64,000 bases of DNA. Source: Melitaea cinxia. Its lineage: Eukaryota; Arthropoda; Insecta; Lepidoptera; Nymphalidae. How positions within the stretch are numbered: the first letter of the stretch is position 1; each line of letters begins with the position of its first letter. Below, one piece after another: positions 36,475 through 49,649 of this stretch. A program made the translations under genes and the position numbers. A model generated the notes under the pieces. It saw only the letters and a program-made list of their open reading frames with translations, ran no database searches and was not told where the DNA came from. The DNA is taken from the NCBI RefSeq assembly GCF_905220565.1, contig NC_059399.1:12948501-13012500 (forward strand), given 5' to 3'.

Positions 36475-39274
36475 ATGTCGATAAATATACCAGATTGCCC
36501 ACCTAGTCTGAAATCAATTCAACATTATCTTAAAACAGCATCAGAACATGATTCTAGAGATCCCATTATTGCGTACTGGTGCAGATTACATGCCTTACAA
36601 GTTGGGCTTAAATTAACTACTAAAAAAACACCAGAAGAAACGAAAGTTTTAATGGGTAAGATGTTTGCTAGATAAACTTTCATGTCCATAATATTATATT
36701 TGTAAAGATATTAACTGAAAATAAACAAAAAGTATATAAATATTTAAAAACATAAAGTATATATATATTTATAACATTAGAAATCCATCTTGAATTTAGC
36801 CATTTTATGAGCTTAAAATCGAGAAAACATTTGTGTTTATAATATGACTGTCATTAATTAAATTAACGAATTTATGTTCCAACATTTTTTTTTTACTTTT
36901 AGGCGTAATGGACTGGTTAGAAGAAGCTAAAAAGATTTACAAGGACAATGAAGCAATTTCTAATGAAGTGGTTGCTCAAGCACATTTGGAAAATTATGCT
37001 CTTAAATTATTCTTGTTTGCAGACAAACAAGATCAGGAACAAAACTATGGAAAGTAAGTCTTGAATACAGGTTGTTTTGTAAGCATAGTTTCACATAATT
37101 ACAAGTTCTTTAACTTTTTTTCTTCCAAATGTATTTTTATAAAAAAGTTGAAATGTTTCTAGGAATATTGTGAAGGCATTTTATACTGCCAGTGTCATCT
37201 ATGATGTTCTGACAACATTTGGAGACCTCACTGATGAAGCAGCACAAAATCGCAAGTATGCTCGATGGAAGGCTGCTTACATTCACAACTGCCTCAAAAA
37301 TGGAGAGACCCCAGTCCCAGGTGAGATGCATTTGGTTATTAATAGTATCGTCTATTTTAATTACCAATAATTAAAAGATCACATAAAAATTATTTTTGAA
37401 TGTATAGAAAATTCATACTTGTTTTGAGCCATACTATATGTAAAGACTTATAGAATTTAATATTAAAAGTATCCTTAGTAATATTTCACTTGTAAAATGA
37501 TAAATAAGATGTATAAGAATTCTACGTGTATCTTGCACATAAACCAAGCTTAAACATTTTTAGTTGAAAATATCGGTTTTACTTTATTGCTTGAAGATTA
37601 AAACCAGATTATTTTCAATCAGTCTTACTTATAAACGTTTCTTAATATTCAATCAATTGCTTAACAACGGATTAGCACAAACCTCACTTATAAACACTAT
37701 TTAGCGTTAAGAAGTCGTTAAGTAGTGTTTAAATAGCCATCAGAACTAAACACTGCTGAGACATAGTTTAACTCTCGCTAAGCGGCAAGATGGCGGATTT
37801 CACATACATCAGCTGTTCTACGTCTGTTGACGTCTGATCTACTTACTTGCGTTTGTTTGTTAGAAAAAATATATATATTTGTGCTTAAAACATGGATGGA
37901 TTGGAAGATCTTCGTGATTTTCAAAATGACGTAGCTGATTTAAGCTAGATAGATAGTAGCTGATTTTGAGGAGAAGAAAATTATAAAAAATGTTATTTTG
38001 ATATATGTACTGTGTACGCATACATATGAATAAAAAAGCGGTTATTTTAATATTACAAACAGTCACACCAATTTTATTTAGTTGTATAGATGACAATTTA
38101 ATTAGAATACAATAATCACAATAAAACTCGTTCATTTTCTTTTAATTTTCTTATTTTAATTTTCCAATTATTTTAATATTACAAACAGATACTCCAATTT
38201 TATTTATTTGTTTAGATGACAATTTAATTAGAATACAATAATCACACTAAAACTCAATAAAATGTTTACAATAAAACTCATTCATTTTCTTTTAATTTTA
38301 ATAAATTAAATGAAAATGTTGAAAATTAAATAAGTACTACTATTAAAAATCAAAGAAAAAATTATTTAGATAGAAATTCCCGTTATAAAATATACTAAAT
38401 GAGCGTCATCTGTCAAATTCACGACACTCGGACAATGTCATAGATGATATAATATGGAAAAAATAGAACTTTTAACAATTTCGTTCATACAATTTCTCTA
38501 TCTAATCGATTATTTTAGGTATAATCTGTGCCAACCATCTATGTATCGTTCTTTGTTTGTTTCTTAACTAAGTAACAGCTAATCAACGTTTATAAGTAAA
38601 CAAAAGTTAAACATGGATTTATAGCTTAAGAGCGGTTTAACTAAGCAGTTGCTAAGTATTGCTTAGCGAGATTTTTATAAGTAAGACCGTAAGAGTTCTG
38701 TTGAACCAAAATTTTAAAAGTAATAATATACACAGTTGTCTATAAATTTTACTATTTTGTGAGTGATGTTTATATGTGTAGAATCTTTGTTTTAGGTCCA
38801 ATGCAATCAGAAAATCCAAATCAAGGTGATGAAGAGTCAACAAGTGATGTCAGTCAACCCGAAAATACCAACTCTCAGACATTCGGTTTCACTAATGTCA
38901 CTCCTGCTACACCCCCTGTATCAACTGTGCCGTCTATGCCATCCGTGCCTACTAGTTTTAACAATAGTCTGCCGGATCCAAATGTTGCCATGAGAGCTGC
39001 ATCTCAACTACCCCCCGTGCCATACACCCCGGACCCAAACCCAGGAGGTTTCATCCCATATGATCCATCGCAACAACCACAACCTACACCATCTAATACA
39101 TTGTATGGAGACAATTCCTCAAGTGTGGCACAACTTAACCCAGATCAAATAGCTAAAGCTCAGAAATACTGCAAGTGGGCCAGCAGCGCTCTGAATTACG
39201 ATGATATTAAAACCGCCATAATGAATTTAAGAAATGCCCTTGAGCTGTTGCAGACAGGTAGGGATCCTGCTTAA
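36475..39274 (+). CDS. Vta1: VTA1/LIP5, Vps4 activator of the ESCRT-III pathway
   Basis: Four exons (36475-36655, 36903-37053, 37163-37320, 38796-39274) encode 322 aa. The N-terminal paired MIT-like Vta1 domain is clear (SIQHYLKTASEHDSRDPIIA, HLENYALKLFLFADKQDQ, YARWKAAYIHNCLKNGETP). A Pro-rich linker follows (about residues 170-275). The C-terminal Vta1 domain that dimerises and binds the AAA-ATPase Vps4 closes the protein (DQIAKAQKYCKWASSALNYD, then MNLRNALELL). Known role: stimulates Vps4 to disassemble ESCRT-III during multivesicular-body sorting and membrane scission. Length is close to the human protein (307 aa). The ATG at 36475 fits the family start MSINIPDCPPSLKSIQ. Intron 3 holds mobile DNA. 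Confidence 0.97.
37622..38687. mobile_element. Non-autonomous DNA transposon in VTA1 intron 3
   Basis: Inverted ends GTCTTACTTATAAA (37622) and TTTATAAGTAAGAC (38687) bracket 1066 bp. Sub-terminal TTAGC/GCTAA motifs also recur inverted. Inside, a segment of about 125-145 bp around AATTTTATTTAGTTGTATAG and GACAATTTAATTAGAATACA is duplicated in tandem (about 38034-38150 and 38170-38310); part of it also occurs at 6410-6460. A short frame starting MDGLEDLRDF (37891) is quickly closed. PIF/Harbinger is a possibility only; no clear target duplication is visible. Confidence 0.6.
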
Positions 39275-39419
39275 AAAAATGTACATTGTAAGGCTTATTA
39301 AAAGATTTGAAAATAATAATATTTATCTAAATTACTGATCTAAAATCTAAATCATAACTGAGCTTGCATAAATCACTAAACAAGCTTAACTTGAGAAAAA
39401 AAATGTTGTATTAGTTTAT

Positions 39420-39425
39420 AATAAA
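39420..39425 (+). promoter_or_regulatory. VTA1 polyadenylation signal
   Basis: AATAAA 145 bp downstream of the VTA1 stop codon. Confidence 0.5.
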
Positions 39426-39782
39426 GTTCATTAAATTTTTGCAATTAAGCCCCATGGTAATTATAAAATTTGTAAAACTATTTTTTTTTAATTAAATTAA
39501 AAAAAAACTAATTTGTACGGCAAGACGTACATATAAATTTGTCATATGTGATTTGTTCACCACCTCTTTTTTAAAGAAAATAGAATCAGCTTAATTGTAT
39601 TGACATCGACAGCTTCCCATATGTAGATTTTGTATACACACATTCTCATAATATATATATATATATATACACTACCAATTATATTCCTACAATTATTTTA
39701 GTTACAACTATTTCTTACAGTACTTTTCGCTTTTTCACATGAGGCGAATGTTAGTCATGCCGTAAAGAGTGGCTACTTTATA

Positions 39783-40174
39783 TCACTGTATGCTTAGATC
39801 TTTAAAACTACGTAACGGATTTTGATGCGGTTTTTTAATAGATAGAGTGATTCCAGAGAATGGCTTTTATGTATAATACGGTAGAAAAACACTGATAATT
39901 TTAGAGGTTACTACTGTGATGTCTTAAATAAACACATTAATTTATTTAAATATACATTGCAAATGCTGGCTGAACCCTACGAGATAGATTAAAATAATGT
40001 AATACAGTATTGTACACCTTAAAAAGTTCTACAAAAAGTCCACGATGGTATATATCTATCGCTTAGGGATAACCCACAATAACAGTTTTTATCCTATACT
40101 TTTTACGTATCTTTTGTTGTTGATAGTATTTAGTATCAGCATTGCATCCGTGCGAAGCCAGGGCGGGTCGCTAG
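39783..40174 (+). mobile_element. Non-autonomous Helitron, 392 bp
   Basis: It starts after A with TCACTGTATGCTTAGATCTT and ends in CCGTGCGAAGCCAGGGCGGG then TCGCTAG before T. The body shares the 'ACTACGTAACGGATTTTGATG' type block with the 26217-26934 element but is internally shorter. Confidence 0.8.
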
Positions 40175-41735
40175 TGATTAATAAAGTCAAATAGTTAATG
40201 TGATTTGTTTCTGGATTTTTAATATAACTTGTATAAAATTTAAATAAAAAGCAAGTTATAAGTCGTATCCACATTATGATATGTGGTTGTAGAAGCCATG
40301 AGAATTCATTTATTCTACACAATGCTATGTTGTTGGAAAATGTATATTTAAAATAAATTTCCACTTTCCATTAACCTTTGATATAATGCTAGTTGTTTAA
40401 AAATGCAGTTGCTATAAATCTACTTTTTCCAAAATCTATACTGATTAGTGAGTAAAGGTTTATTTAATAAATACTGAACTAATTTAAATTTTGTTTCTCC
40501 GCATATCTTGTATTTTATATACATAACATAAAACCTTTTGTGTTATTTTTATTTTTTTATTTTAAAAGAAGTAGATAAAAAGGCATTGTTTGTAAAGCTC
40601 TTTTAAAAATCATCCTAAATATATGTAATCCATTAAAAAGCAGTAGAAATTAGAAGTAGGTACGTTTATATTGCTCTTTGTGTAATTTTTATTTTGATTA
40701 ATTTATCTAAAATGTAGGGTAGGTACTAAGAGAATTTTTTTTATTTTATTCAGGTATTATGTTAAAAATATTTTATAATCGTACGCTTAAATATTAATAT
40801 ATTATAATACTTATACATGTTTATGGAATTATTTAAATAAAACGAGATATTTTATTACTCATCCATTTATTCATTACCCATTTATGTCGAACATTATTCG
40901 TACTTCATTTAAAACAAATCATTCGAATTTTGCAGTTATATCTTTTTATGTAATTTTTTCCTATAAATTTATCTTTTGTAAAGAAGTACCTACATAGGAT
41001 TCATAAACTATGATTTGCATGTGTTATGTGATTTGTTAGTAAACGAATCTACGTGCCTTCATGTACAACTATTTTTGCTCATTCAATAGATAATACAATA
41101 CATACAAATAAAGGAATCTTATAAACTTATCAATTTGACTAGAATATTTAATTACATACTAGTAACTGACAAATTTCGGCTGCTGTTCCGATTGTTTTTA
41201 ATTTGAGCAAATGTATTTAAAATCTTTAATTTGCATTGTGAATAATTTAATAACTCTATCTCTACCTTAGAGCGGCAGTAATGAGGACCTACACACTATG
41301 TCATTATTTTATAATTATAGTACTTACATACCTGTAAAAATATTTTACACACACATACACACAAGATGAACTTAGTTAATAATACCGCTTAAATTAATAT
41401 CACTTTTAGATACGACTTCTATGGCATAATAAACTTAGAATTAAAAGAGGAAAGTTTTAAATTTGAAAAATTGCGCGTGCCTTAATTATATTAATAGTGC
41501 GAGAGTAATGAAAATACAGTTGTGATACTTATAAGCAAACTGATGAAACTACTTAATTTTGTTTAGAAATAATCATCAGTATGACGATTTATTGAAGTAA
41601 TAGAAGCTACTTTTGATATTAATGTAAATTAAATTCGAAACTTGCTAAACCAAACTAGTGGCATTTAGAAATTTATGAATAGTCTACAAATACGACAAAG
41701 AAAATATTTTAATGTTATGACAGAACGAAAAGCTT
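40175..41735. other. Intergenic DNA between VTA1 and the NACHO-like gene
   Basis: AT-rich, no gene seen. A TTTATT (AATAAA on the minus strand) at 41588-41593 is a likely poly(A) signal for the NACHO-like gene, 143 bp beyond its stop. Confidence 0.55.
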
Positions 41736-44700
41736 CTAATCTCTCTTGAGACCGTTTCCGTTCTGAGTCGCTGCCGTTTTTTCCAATTCTTCCCGTCGAC
41801 TTGTCTGATACCTTAAAACAAATTTGAATAATTTAATAAAAAATTTAGTATGTGTACCAAAAAATTCTATAGATAAAGCCGTGGCCGTGTGAATCGAAAT
41901 AGTTATCATCATTATTATAAACACAACAAGTGACTCGTCAAAGCAAATTTTTGGCATTTTGCCAGATGATACTGCGGCCGATAGAACTAATTTGAATTTG
42001 TTACCCGTGCTTACATCGCACGGAGATTGGTCAAGGTTCGTGTGGTTACCACCGTATTATTTCAAGGACGTATATTAAAAACGTCGGCATAACGATTATA
42101 TTATATGCTTCCTAAATCGACCTGATGTATTGCTTTACAACAAACGAGCTAAATGTACTTGTCGAAATTAGTATCACTGTGATCAAAGCCCGGCTGACGT
42201 GAGAAATCATTCTTTTGCAAACTTTGCTTTGGAGCACACTATGACGCAAGTTCTACCCACGATTTGTTAGATTATGTTCGTATTTATTTTCCTCTGTCAG
42301 ATTGAAATATCCCAAAATAGATAGTAATCGTATAAAACAATTCGATTCTGAAAACCTATCAAATTTTAAATGTATAGTACCGAAACGTATACATTTCCGA
42401 TAGGAATAATAAACAATGAATATTTGCATTAAACGCGCGTCACAAGCTGCTTTTAATTTTGATACTCTTATGACGATGTTTACCTACTGAATAAAAAATA
42501 TCTAATTCTAAAAAAAAACATTGGTACAAATTTAAACGGTAGGTGCAATACAACGAAAGTAACGTATATTGTGTCCTTGTGGGTCAACCCACTGTGCCTC
42601 GGATAGCATGTTAAACTGTCGGTCCCGGTTGATTTTATAAACCAATCATAGCAATCGTTCGTTACTCATAGTAAGATACTTATATCTACTAACCTGCAGT
42701 AGACCAACCAGTAAAATCAAATCAAATCAAAACGTATATTTAAAGTACAAAACTTTACAGCTTTTTATCAGGGCAAGTGAAATGAATCATCGAATATTTT
42801 TAGAAAATAATTGTGATTACTTTTACAAACCGATTTAGTTTTCATAATAAGTATAGAAGTTGTGTAAGCTATTTCTAGTACGTTCTAGATTGTCTTCAAT
42901 AACATTATTTTTGTACAAGTTATAAATAACGTCGTAAACGCATAAACATTTATACTCTTATAATCATCATGGAGCTTTGTAATATTTATTTTAGGGCTTT
43001 AGCGTAGCTTTATTTTTTAGGATATAGTATAGATAGTCGCGTTGAAGATTTGTAGCTTTTGCTTACAAAAAAAAATCAGCCAATTCGATCCCTAGATTAT
43101 AGCACGTTAAAATAAGAAAACTCTTCCACTTTGTACAATTATTAGATCGCTCCGCACTCAAAGGGGATGTTTATAAATTTTTCAATTTGTTATATGACTA
43201 GGTCGACAAACAAGCGTAAGGACGTGGTAAACGGTTACCGAAACCTTGCAACACCAGAAGCATCGCAAGCGCGTTTTCAACCTTACCCCCGAACCTCCTC
43301 AGAAGCTCTGGTGGCCTTACTCATCACGGGAACACAATACGACTTGAGCGCAGTGTAATTTAGTTGTGATCTTCTATAAGATCGAAGCGATTCCTCAGTC
43401 GGGCTGCTTCAGATTTTGACCTAAATAAATCTTTGTCCTACCTCAATAAATCGGGATGGGTACGGACGATTCTCCTGACAGGCCAACGTGTTTAGGTGAA
43501 CGAGTATTTAGGTATGTGTGTATTACGTTACCATACGACGAGACGACCGGTGAGCATGAAGAAGAAGACGAGGGCAGGCGCGCAGCGGTCGAAGGGGTCG
43601 CCCACCATGACGTGAGAGTAGGTGGCCAGAATCATCAGCAGCACTAGCCCTATGTTCGCCGTATTCTTTACTTTATCTGGAACAACGACTTGTGTGCACA
43701 TAGGTAGCGGATATGATTCCAATGGCGATTTGTGAGAAATTCGACATTAAATAGGAACAAACTGCAGTGCTTTATTTCAAAGACTTACGCCTTTAAGAAA
43801 ATAAAGATTGTTATTATATGCTAATTCGTTGGTGAAACCTCCGAAAATTATAAGATTCATTATTTGAACAAAATCAAACTCAGAACAGAAATATAAACTG
43901 TGTTCACGCAGTTTATATTTCGTACATTTTTTTTTTATTTTTATAAAAGCTTGATATCGTAAAACTTCGAGTATAATATTTTCCATATCTATCGATGCAC
44001 TTGTTCGGTACAATAATGATATAGTAGAAGGCAGAAGATCATTTAATTATTATTTGTAAATTGCTTGATCTTTATTTATGCCAATAGACACACTAAACAA
44101 TACAAGAATAACAACTCAGTAGGTAGTTTAAACTAAATTAAATTTACTTACGACTAGGTATAACAGCTAGTGCGATCCCAAACAAAATTTCAAGTCCACC
44201 AACGCTCCTCCGATACCATTTCGACGGTACTTTGAAATCCAACAGGTCCGTGAATGGAAAAACCTTCGCGTACCTTACATATTCTTTTCTCTGTAAAAAT
44301 GAAGCTTTATGTTAACAATAATTTAAGAATAATAACTAAACTAATTTAAATCATTTCCTACGTGAACAAAGAGGTCAATGGGGTTACTGAAAAGGAAAAT
44401 CCCTGTACAAGATCGATGTATATTACTGAATCACTCTACGATAGCTGCACTAATCTGGGTTAAACTTGGTATATAAATATTTGGAGATCCAGAATAACCC
44501 GTACGATACTTTTCATATTGATTTTTTATTTCAAAATTTTATTTTATTTATATGAAATAGTGACTTCTAATAGTACCAAAATAGCATGGATGATTTCGCC
44601 ATAAACAATATATACAAAATTCTACGAGTCATCTATTCGAATAGGCATCCAGTAAATAAACGACATAATTGTTCCCTAAAGGATTAAAAGTTGCGGACGT

Positions 44701-46300
44701 CAAATTACAAGATGCAGATTGTGTATCATAATTACGTAGCGTTGATGATTCAAAACTACATTGTATTAAAAAAAAGTAAAACAAACCCAACATGACATCA
44801 CCCTTTCAATGCATGAACATTCATCTACTTGTATGTAATAATAAAAACCTGTATCAATGTTAAAGTTTGCCATAACGTTATTATTATTTATCATTAAGCT
44901 GTACCTAATGTATATTCTTTGCTAAAAATATCGATAGTCACCAAAGTTTAGTCAACAGGAGCTATAGTATAAGTTTTTTAAGATTTAGAAGTTAACTACA
45001 ATAATTTGTATTAGAAGAGATCGTCGTTTTCTAGCTTTACTGATTCAGCCTTTAACGTTCTAATGCTGGGAATAGGACTCCTGCATGTAGGATAAAGGTC
45101 GGAGCTTAATCCACCTCATTGCTCCACATGCCTGGTATATTCTCTACTTTGAGTAACGATCGCTATTAAGTGTTTGCGATACAACCGGGAGTGGAATCGA
45201 CATTTTCACGTGCTAGTAGTGGTGAGGCCTACAAGAACAGACACCCAAACCGGAAAGAAATATTCTACAAATAAAAATCCACCCCGAGCGGAAATCGAAT
45301 CTGTGACTGCCGGTGATTAGTGCACCATTACACCGGGGCAGTTGTTATTTTCTAGTTTATATTAATACTACAAAATATATCAGATAAATGTTTTAGCCTA
45401 TGTGTGTCAAATAAAAGGTAGTGTGTGTAATGTTTTTTTAAATTGATTTAATGTATTTTTATGCTTAATTTAAAAAACAATAATAGATTTCTGCACACCT
45501 TCTCTATATAAACTGTAAGTGTGCTAAATTTCGTACTCTCCATCCACTTAGTTTTCGTAAAAAAAGGTACAAAGTTTTTGCTTCACGTATTAATATATAC
45601 CTACATAGATCTACTTTACTACGAAATTTTACAGAAAATAATTACAGGTATATAGAAAACACATTTTGTCGTTTTTAAAATACCATTTTTTATAATAAAA
45701 AACAATTTTATTAGATTAAAACCTAATACAAACATTGACAGTCAATTCACATTCATCAATTTAAAATAGATCAAATATGTAGTATTGCAGATAGCTCGTT
45801 TTTTTTTTTTCTAAGAAAGTAAATAAAAATAATGTTATAAAGTTTTGCTTATTCATTTAAATCTGAAACGTAATTCTGAAACGTACAGAAAATTTATGAA
45901 ATTAATATTTTGTGATAAATAGCTGAATAGACTAGAATTGTCAAGCGAAAGTATATCAATGACCCAGGCAGTAAATATTCATATTTACTGCATGAAAGAA
46001 TAGTACGTTTCGAACCAATTCTACTGTCGCAACAAGACAAGTGCCACTGGGCATTAGGCGGCAGGCCAAATACTAAAATAGCAAGCCACGTTGCTCCGTA
46101 GCAAAAATCTTATTGCACCGAGCGACCTTTTTAAATCCGTCTTAGCATCAGCATCAGAATACATGAAATTATTATTATAATATACTCACCAAATCTTTAT
46201 GTAATTCCTTGGATATAAATGGTGTCAACTTTGTTATACCAACAAAAATAAAAAAAATGCCTAAAAGAATGGATAAACTTTTCAGAACGATAGATCCCAT
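41736..46300 (-). CDS. TMEM35A: NACHO/TMEM35A-like acetylcholine-receptor chaperone
   Basis: Four exons (46300-46190, 44290-44152, 43676-43537, 41804-41736) join in phase into 152 aa. The N-terminal membrane segment contains LLGIFFIFVGITKLTP, matching the family signature FVFMGTIKLTP. A second hydrophobic segment (LEILFGIALAVIP) lies in exon 2. A third and fourth lie in exon 3 around SHVMVGDPFDRCAPALVF, matching HQLVGDPLKRYAHALVF of the vertebrate protein. A short charged tail follows. NACHO is an ER membrane protein needed for assembly of nicotinic acetylcholine receptors. The exon 3 donor is uncertain: GTATGG at 43536 gives the four-exon model, while reading through gives a stop at 43530-43528 and a protein ending LVVW. 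Confidence 0.93.
43200..43340 (-). repeat. LINE/SINE 3'-end repeat, reversed copy
   Basis: Reverse-complement relative of 30136-30335 (GCAACACCAGAAGCATCGCA, CTCAGAAGCTCTGGTGGCCT). It lies in intron 3 of the NACHO-like gene. Confidence 0.6.
45045..45346 (-). mobile_element. tRNA-derived SINE
   Basis: A minus-strand copy of the SINE at 18411-18743, with head AACAACTGCCCCGGTGTAAT (A-box region GGTGTAATGGTGC) and B-box-like GATTCGATTTCC. Inserted in intron 1 of the NACHO-like gene. Body and tail are more diverged than in the other two copies. Confidence 0.75.
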
Positions 46301-46512
46301 TTTATTACAAAATCAATTCGATAAAAATTATAGATTATTCCAACATTTTTTTCATATAGTGTTCTGATAACACACGTTTAAAAGCATTACTTGCAGTAAA
46401 ATGATTGTAAATTAGCACTTCAACATACGCTTGATTTATTATTCTTCACTCATGGTGGAATTTTGCGAAAAATTCTAATCTCTACAAAAAAATCTACAAA
46501 TGCGTTTCACCA

Positions 46513-46528
46513 TTCGCGCCGGCGCGAA
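46513..46528. promoter_or_regulatory. Palindromic E2F-like site upstream of the NACHO-like gene
   Basis: TTCGCGCCGGCGCGAA is a perfect 16-bp palindrome about 215 bp upstream of the start codon. Each half resembles the E2F/DP consensus (TTTSSCGC). It is a striking GC island in AT-rich DNA. Regulation by E2F is inferred from the motif only. Confidence 0.4.
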
Positions 46529-47641
46529 AAAAATCCATATCAAATATTTTAATTTTGATATAGACACGAATTCTTTGGCTCACATATACAGACAAAGATG
46601 TTGCCATGATAAAAAAAAAGTGAAACGTTAACAACATTAATATAAGTTTAAAGAATATAATGTATAATAGCTTAGATTAAGAAAAAACACTTCAATACGT
46701 ATTCGAAAATTAGTGTTTTTCACTTACCATTCATTATGTATAGGTTAATCCTAATCCTACCTAATCGATTATATAGCGTCCATTGTGAGTAATACCAACT
46801 TACGAATAAAATGTTTAGTTTGACACCATTTTGACACACGAAAGCTGTATCTGAATAGGAGCGATTAATTGTACAATTTGTTTCCAGACTGGGTCCCGCT
46901 TATTAGAGGGGAGCTGAATAATCTTTGTATAATCGAAATGCATTAAATTAGGACGACGCCACATTAGCATCAGGGTAAATCTTATGCTTCACGTTCTCTG
47001 TAATTACTCATTTCATATCACACTTTTAGTGATGTTAGCGCCATTTTGGTCGAATTATGAACTATAATTTAACGTTTGTTAGCGGACACTTTTTCAACTG
47101 AATCCTCATATAAGATGCGCTCCTTTTTTCTGCACTCCATACATTAATCATAGGTGCATTCGATTTGACGCTCATTACGATAAGAAATATCTTTTAGCCT
47201 TTTCACATGACGACCGCGGTCGTTATGGTCGTGGCGAAAACGTCACAACTGACGGTATTGTTTTCGCTCACAACGATCTCCCAACAACAAATAAATGGGT
47301 CGAGGTGATCGAAGTGAACGGTTAGAAAATTCAATGTATTCAATAAAATAACAAATAATAGTTTTCGCTTTTCACGACCGTAATTTTGTAAAATTGCAAT
47401 CCATTCCTGATGATGATGCATCTGAACTAGATGAAATAATTTTTGAAGCATTATTGCGATGTACCATCAAATATTCAATTGTCACTACAACAGACATTTT
47501 GGTTACGTTTAAACGTTAATTATTTAAATAGTTCACTAAAATGGAATATGAATTTTTTTTTTACATTAATAAAGGTTATTGGTAATATCCAAATATCCAA
47601 TTGTCGCTACAAAAGACATTTTGGTTACGTTTAAACGTTAA
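46529..47641. other. Intergenic DNA ending in a 122-bp tandem repeat
   Basis: No gene is assigned. A plus-strand phrase near 47399-47460 (residues SIPDDDASELDEIIFEALL) looks like the end of a transposon protein but lacks context. From 47469 a unit of 122 bp (AAATATTCAATTGTC...) is repeated from 47591; the second unit is interrupted after 47641 by the large Helitron and resumes at 50520. Confidence 0.6.
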
Positions 47642-47689
47642 TCTATATCTATAATCTATAATATATATAAACGCGAAACACACACAATA

Positions 47690-49325
47690 ACTTATAAAAC
47701 TATTAAAAACACACAACACTACAAACTTGAAATTTGGCAGGTAGGCTTCTTATAGGAAGTAGACATCCGCTAAGAACGGATTTTACGAAACTCAACCCCT
47801 AAGGGGGTAAAACGGGGGTTGGAAGTTTGTATGAGAGTCCCATGTTTTTGACGTAAGAGACTTGAAATTTAAAATGTATGCTCTATAGATGGTAACAAGG
47901 TGTTCAAATAATGTATCTTTAGAAATCAACTCCCTTTTGGGGTTAAAACGGGGGATGTTACGTTGACTCACTAATCACGAAATCTCCGAAACTATAACAC
48001 TTAAAAACTTCAAATTTGGCAGATAGGCTCCTTATAGGGCGCAAACTACTACTAAGAATGGATCTGACGAAACTCGACCCCTAAGGGGGTAAAACGGGGG
48101 TTGGAAGTTTGTATGAGAGTCCCATGTTTTTGAAGTAAAAGAGTTGAAATTTAAAATATGTACTCTATAGATAGTGAGAAGGTGTCTAAATAATGTATCT
48201 TTAGAAATCAACTCCCTTTTGGGGTTAAAACGGGGGATGTTACGTTGACTCACTAATCACGAAATCTCCGAAACTATATAACTTACAAACTTGAAATTTA
48301 GCAGGTAGGCTCCTTATAGGGCGTTAACTACTGCTAAGAATGGATCTGACGAAACTCGACCCCTAAGGGGGTAAAACGGGGGTTGGAAGTTTGTATGAGA
48401 GTCCCATGTTTTTGAAGTAAGAGAGTTGAAATTTAAAATGTATACCTTATAGATGATGAAAAGGTGTCCAAATAATGTATCTTTAGAAATCAACTCCCTT
48501 TTGGGGTTAAGACGGGGGATGGTAGGTTGAATCACTCATCACGAAATCTCCGGAACTATAACAGCTACAAACTTGAAATTTGGCAGATATGTTCCTATAA
48601 GACGTAGACATCCGCTAAGATCGAATTTTACGAAACTCGGCCCTTAAGGGGGTAAAACGGCGGTTGGAAGTTTGTATGAAAGTCCTATGTTTTTGAAGTA
48701 AGAGAGTTGAAATTTAAAATATATACTCTATAGATAGTGAGAAGGTGTCTAAATAATGTATCTTTAGAAATCAACTCCCTTTTGGGGTTAAAACGGGGAA
48801 TGGTAGATTGATTCGCTCATCACGAAATCTCCGGAACTATAACAGCTGCAAACTTGAAATTTGGCAGGTAGGTTTCTTATAGGGCGTAAACATCCGCTAA
48901 GAGCTTATTTTACGAAACCCGACCGTTAAGGAGATAAAACGGGGGTTGGTACTTTATATGAAAGTCTTATGTTTTTGAAGTAAGAGACTTGAAATTTAAA
49001 ATGTATGCTCTATAGATGGTAGAAAGGTGACAAAATAATGTATCTTTAGGAATAAACTCTCTTTTGGAGTTAAAACGGGGGATGGTAGATTGACTCACTC
49101 ATCACGAAACCTCTGAAACTATAACAGCTACAAACTTGAAATTTAGCAGGTAGGTTCCTTATAGGGCGTAGACATCTGCTAAGAACTGATTTTACGAAAA
49201 TCGACCCCTAATATAATACGGGGGTCGGAAGTTTGTATGAAAGCCTTATATTTTTGAAGTAAGAGACTTGAAATTTAAAATATATGCTCTATAGATGGTT
49301 AGGAGGTGTCCAAATAATGCATCGT
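47690..49325 (+). repeat. Six-unit 282-bp tandem array inside the Helitron
   Basis: The marker AATTT(G/A)GCAG falls at 47731, 48013, 48295, 48577, 48858 and 49140, so the period is 281-282 bp. Each unit carries CCTAAGGGGGTAAAACGG(G/C)GGTTGG, CTTTTGGGGTTAAAACGGGG and a CACGAAATCTCCG block. Open frames reported on the reverse strand in successive units are artefacts of the repetition. Confidence 0.95.
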
Positions 49326-49649
49326 AATCTATATATATAAAAGAGAAAGATCACTAACTCACTCATCACAAGAACTCAAAAACCGCTGGATGGTCTATCC
49401 ATTCAGGTTGGACAAAGATAAAATTTGACAGGGAGGTAGATTATAGTTAGCAGACGTCCGCTAAGAACGGATTTTACGATATTCCAGCCCTAGGGGGGTT
49501 TAATTGGGGTTGATAGTTTGTATGAAACATATACACCCTGAAAATAATTAAAATAACTATTAAATTATACTAAATTGTGCCTTTTCAAAAGTTACTCAGT
49601 TTGATAAGCATTTCAAGTGACTGAAATTAAAAAAGCTACATAAATGAAC

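Noticed and set aside
48032..48535. Two similar 73-codon reverse-strand frames as a small gene family
   Set aside because: They are the same frame in successive 282-bp tandem units and continue the repeat exactly; no start context or known protein.
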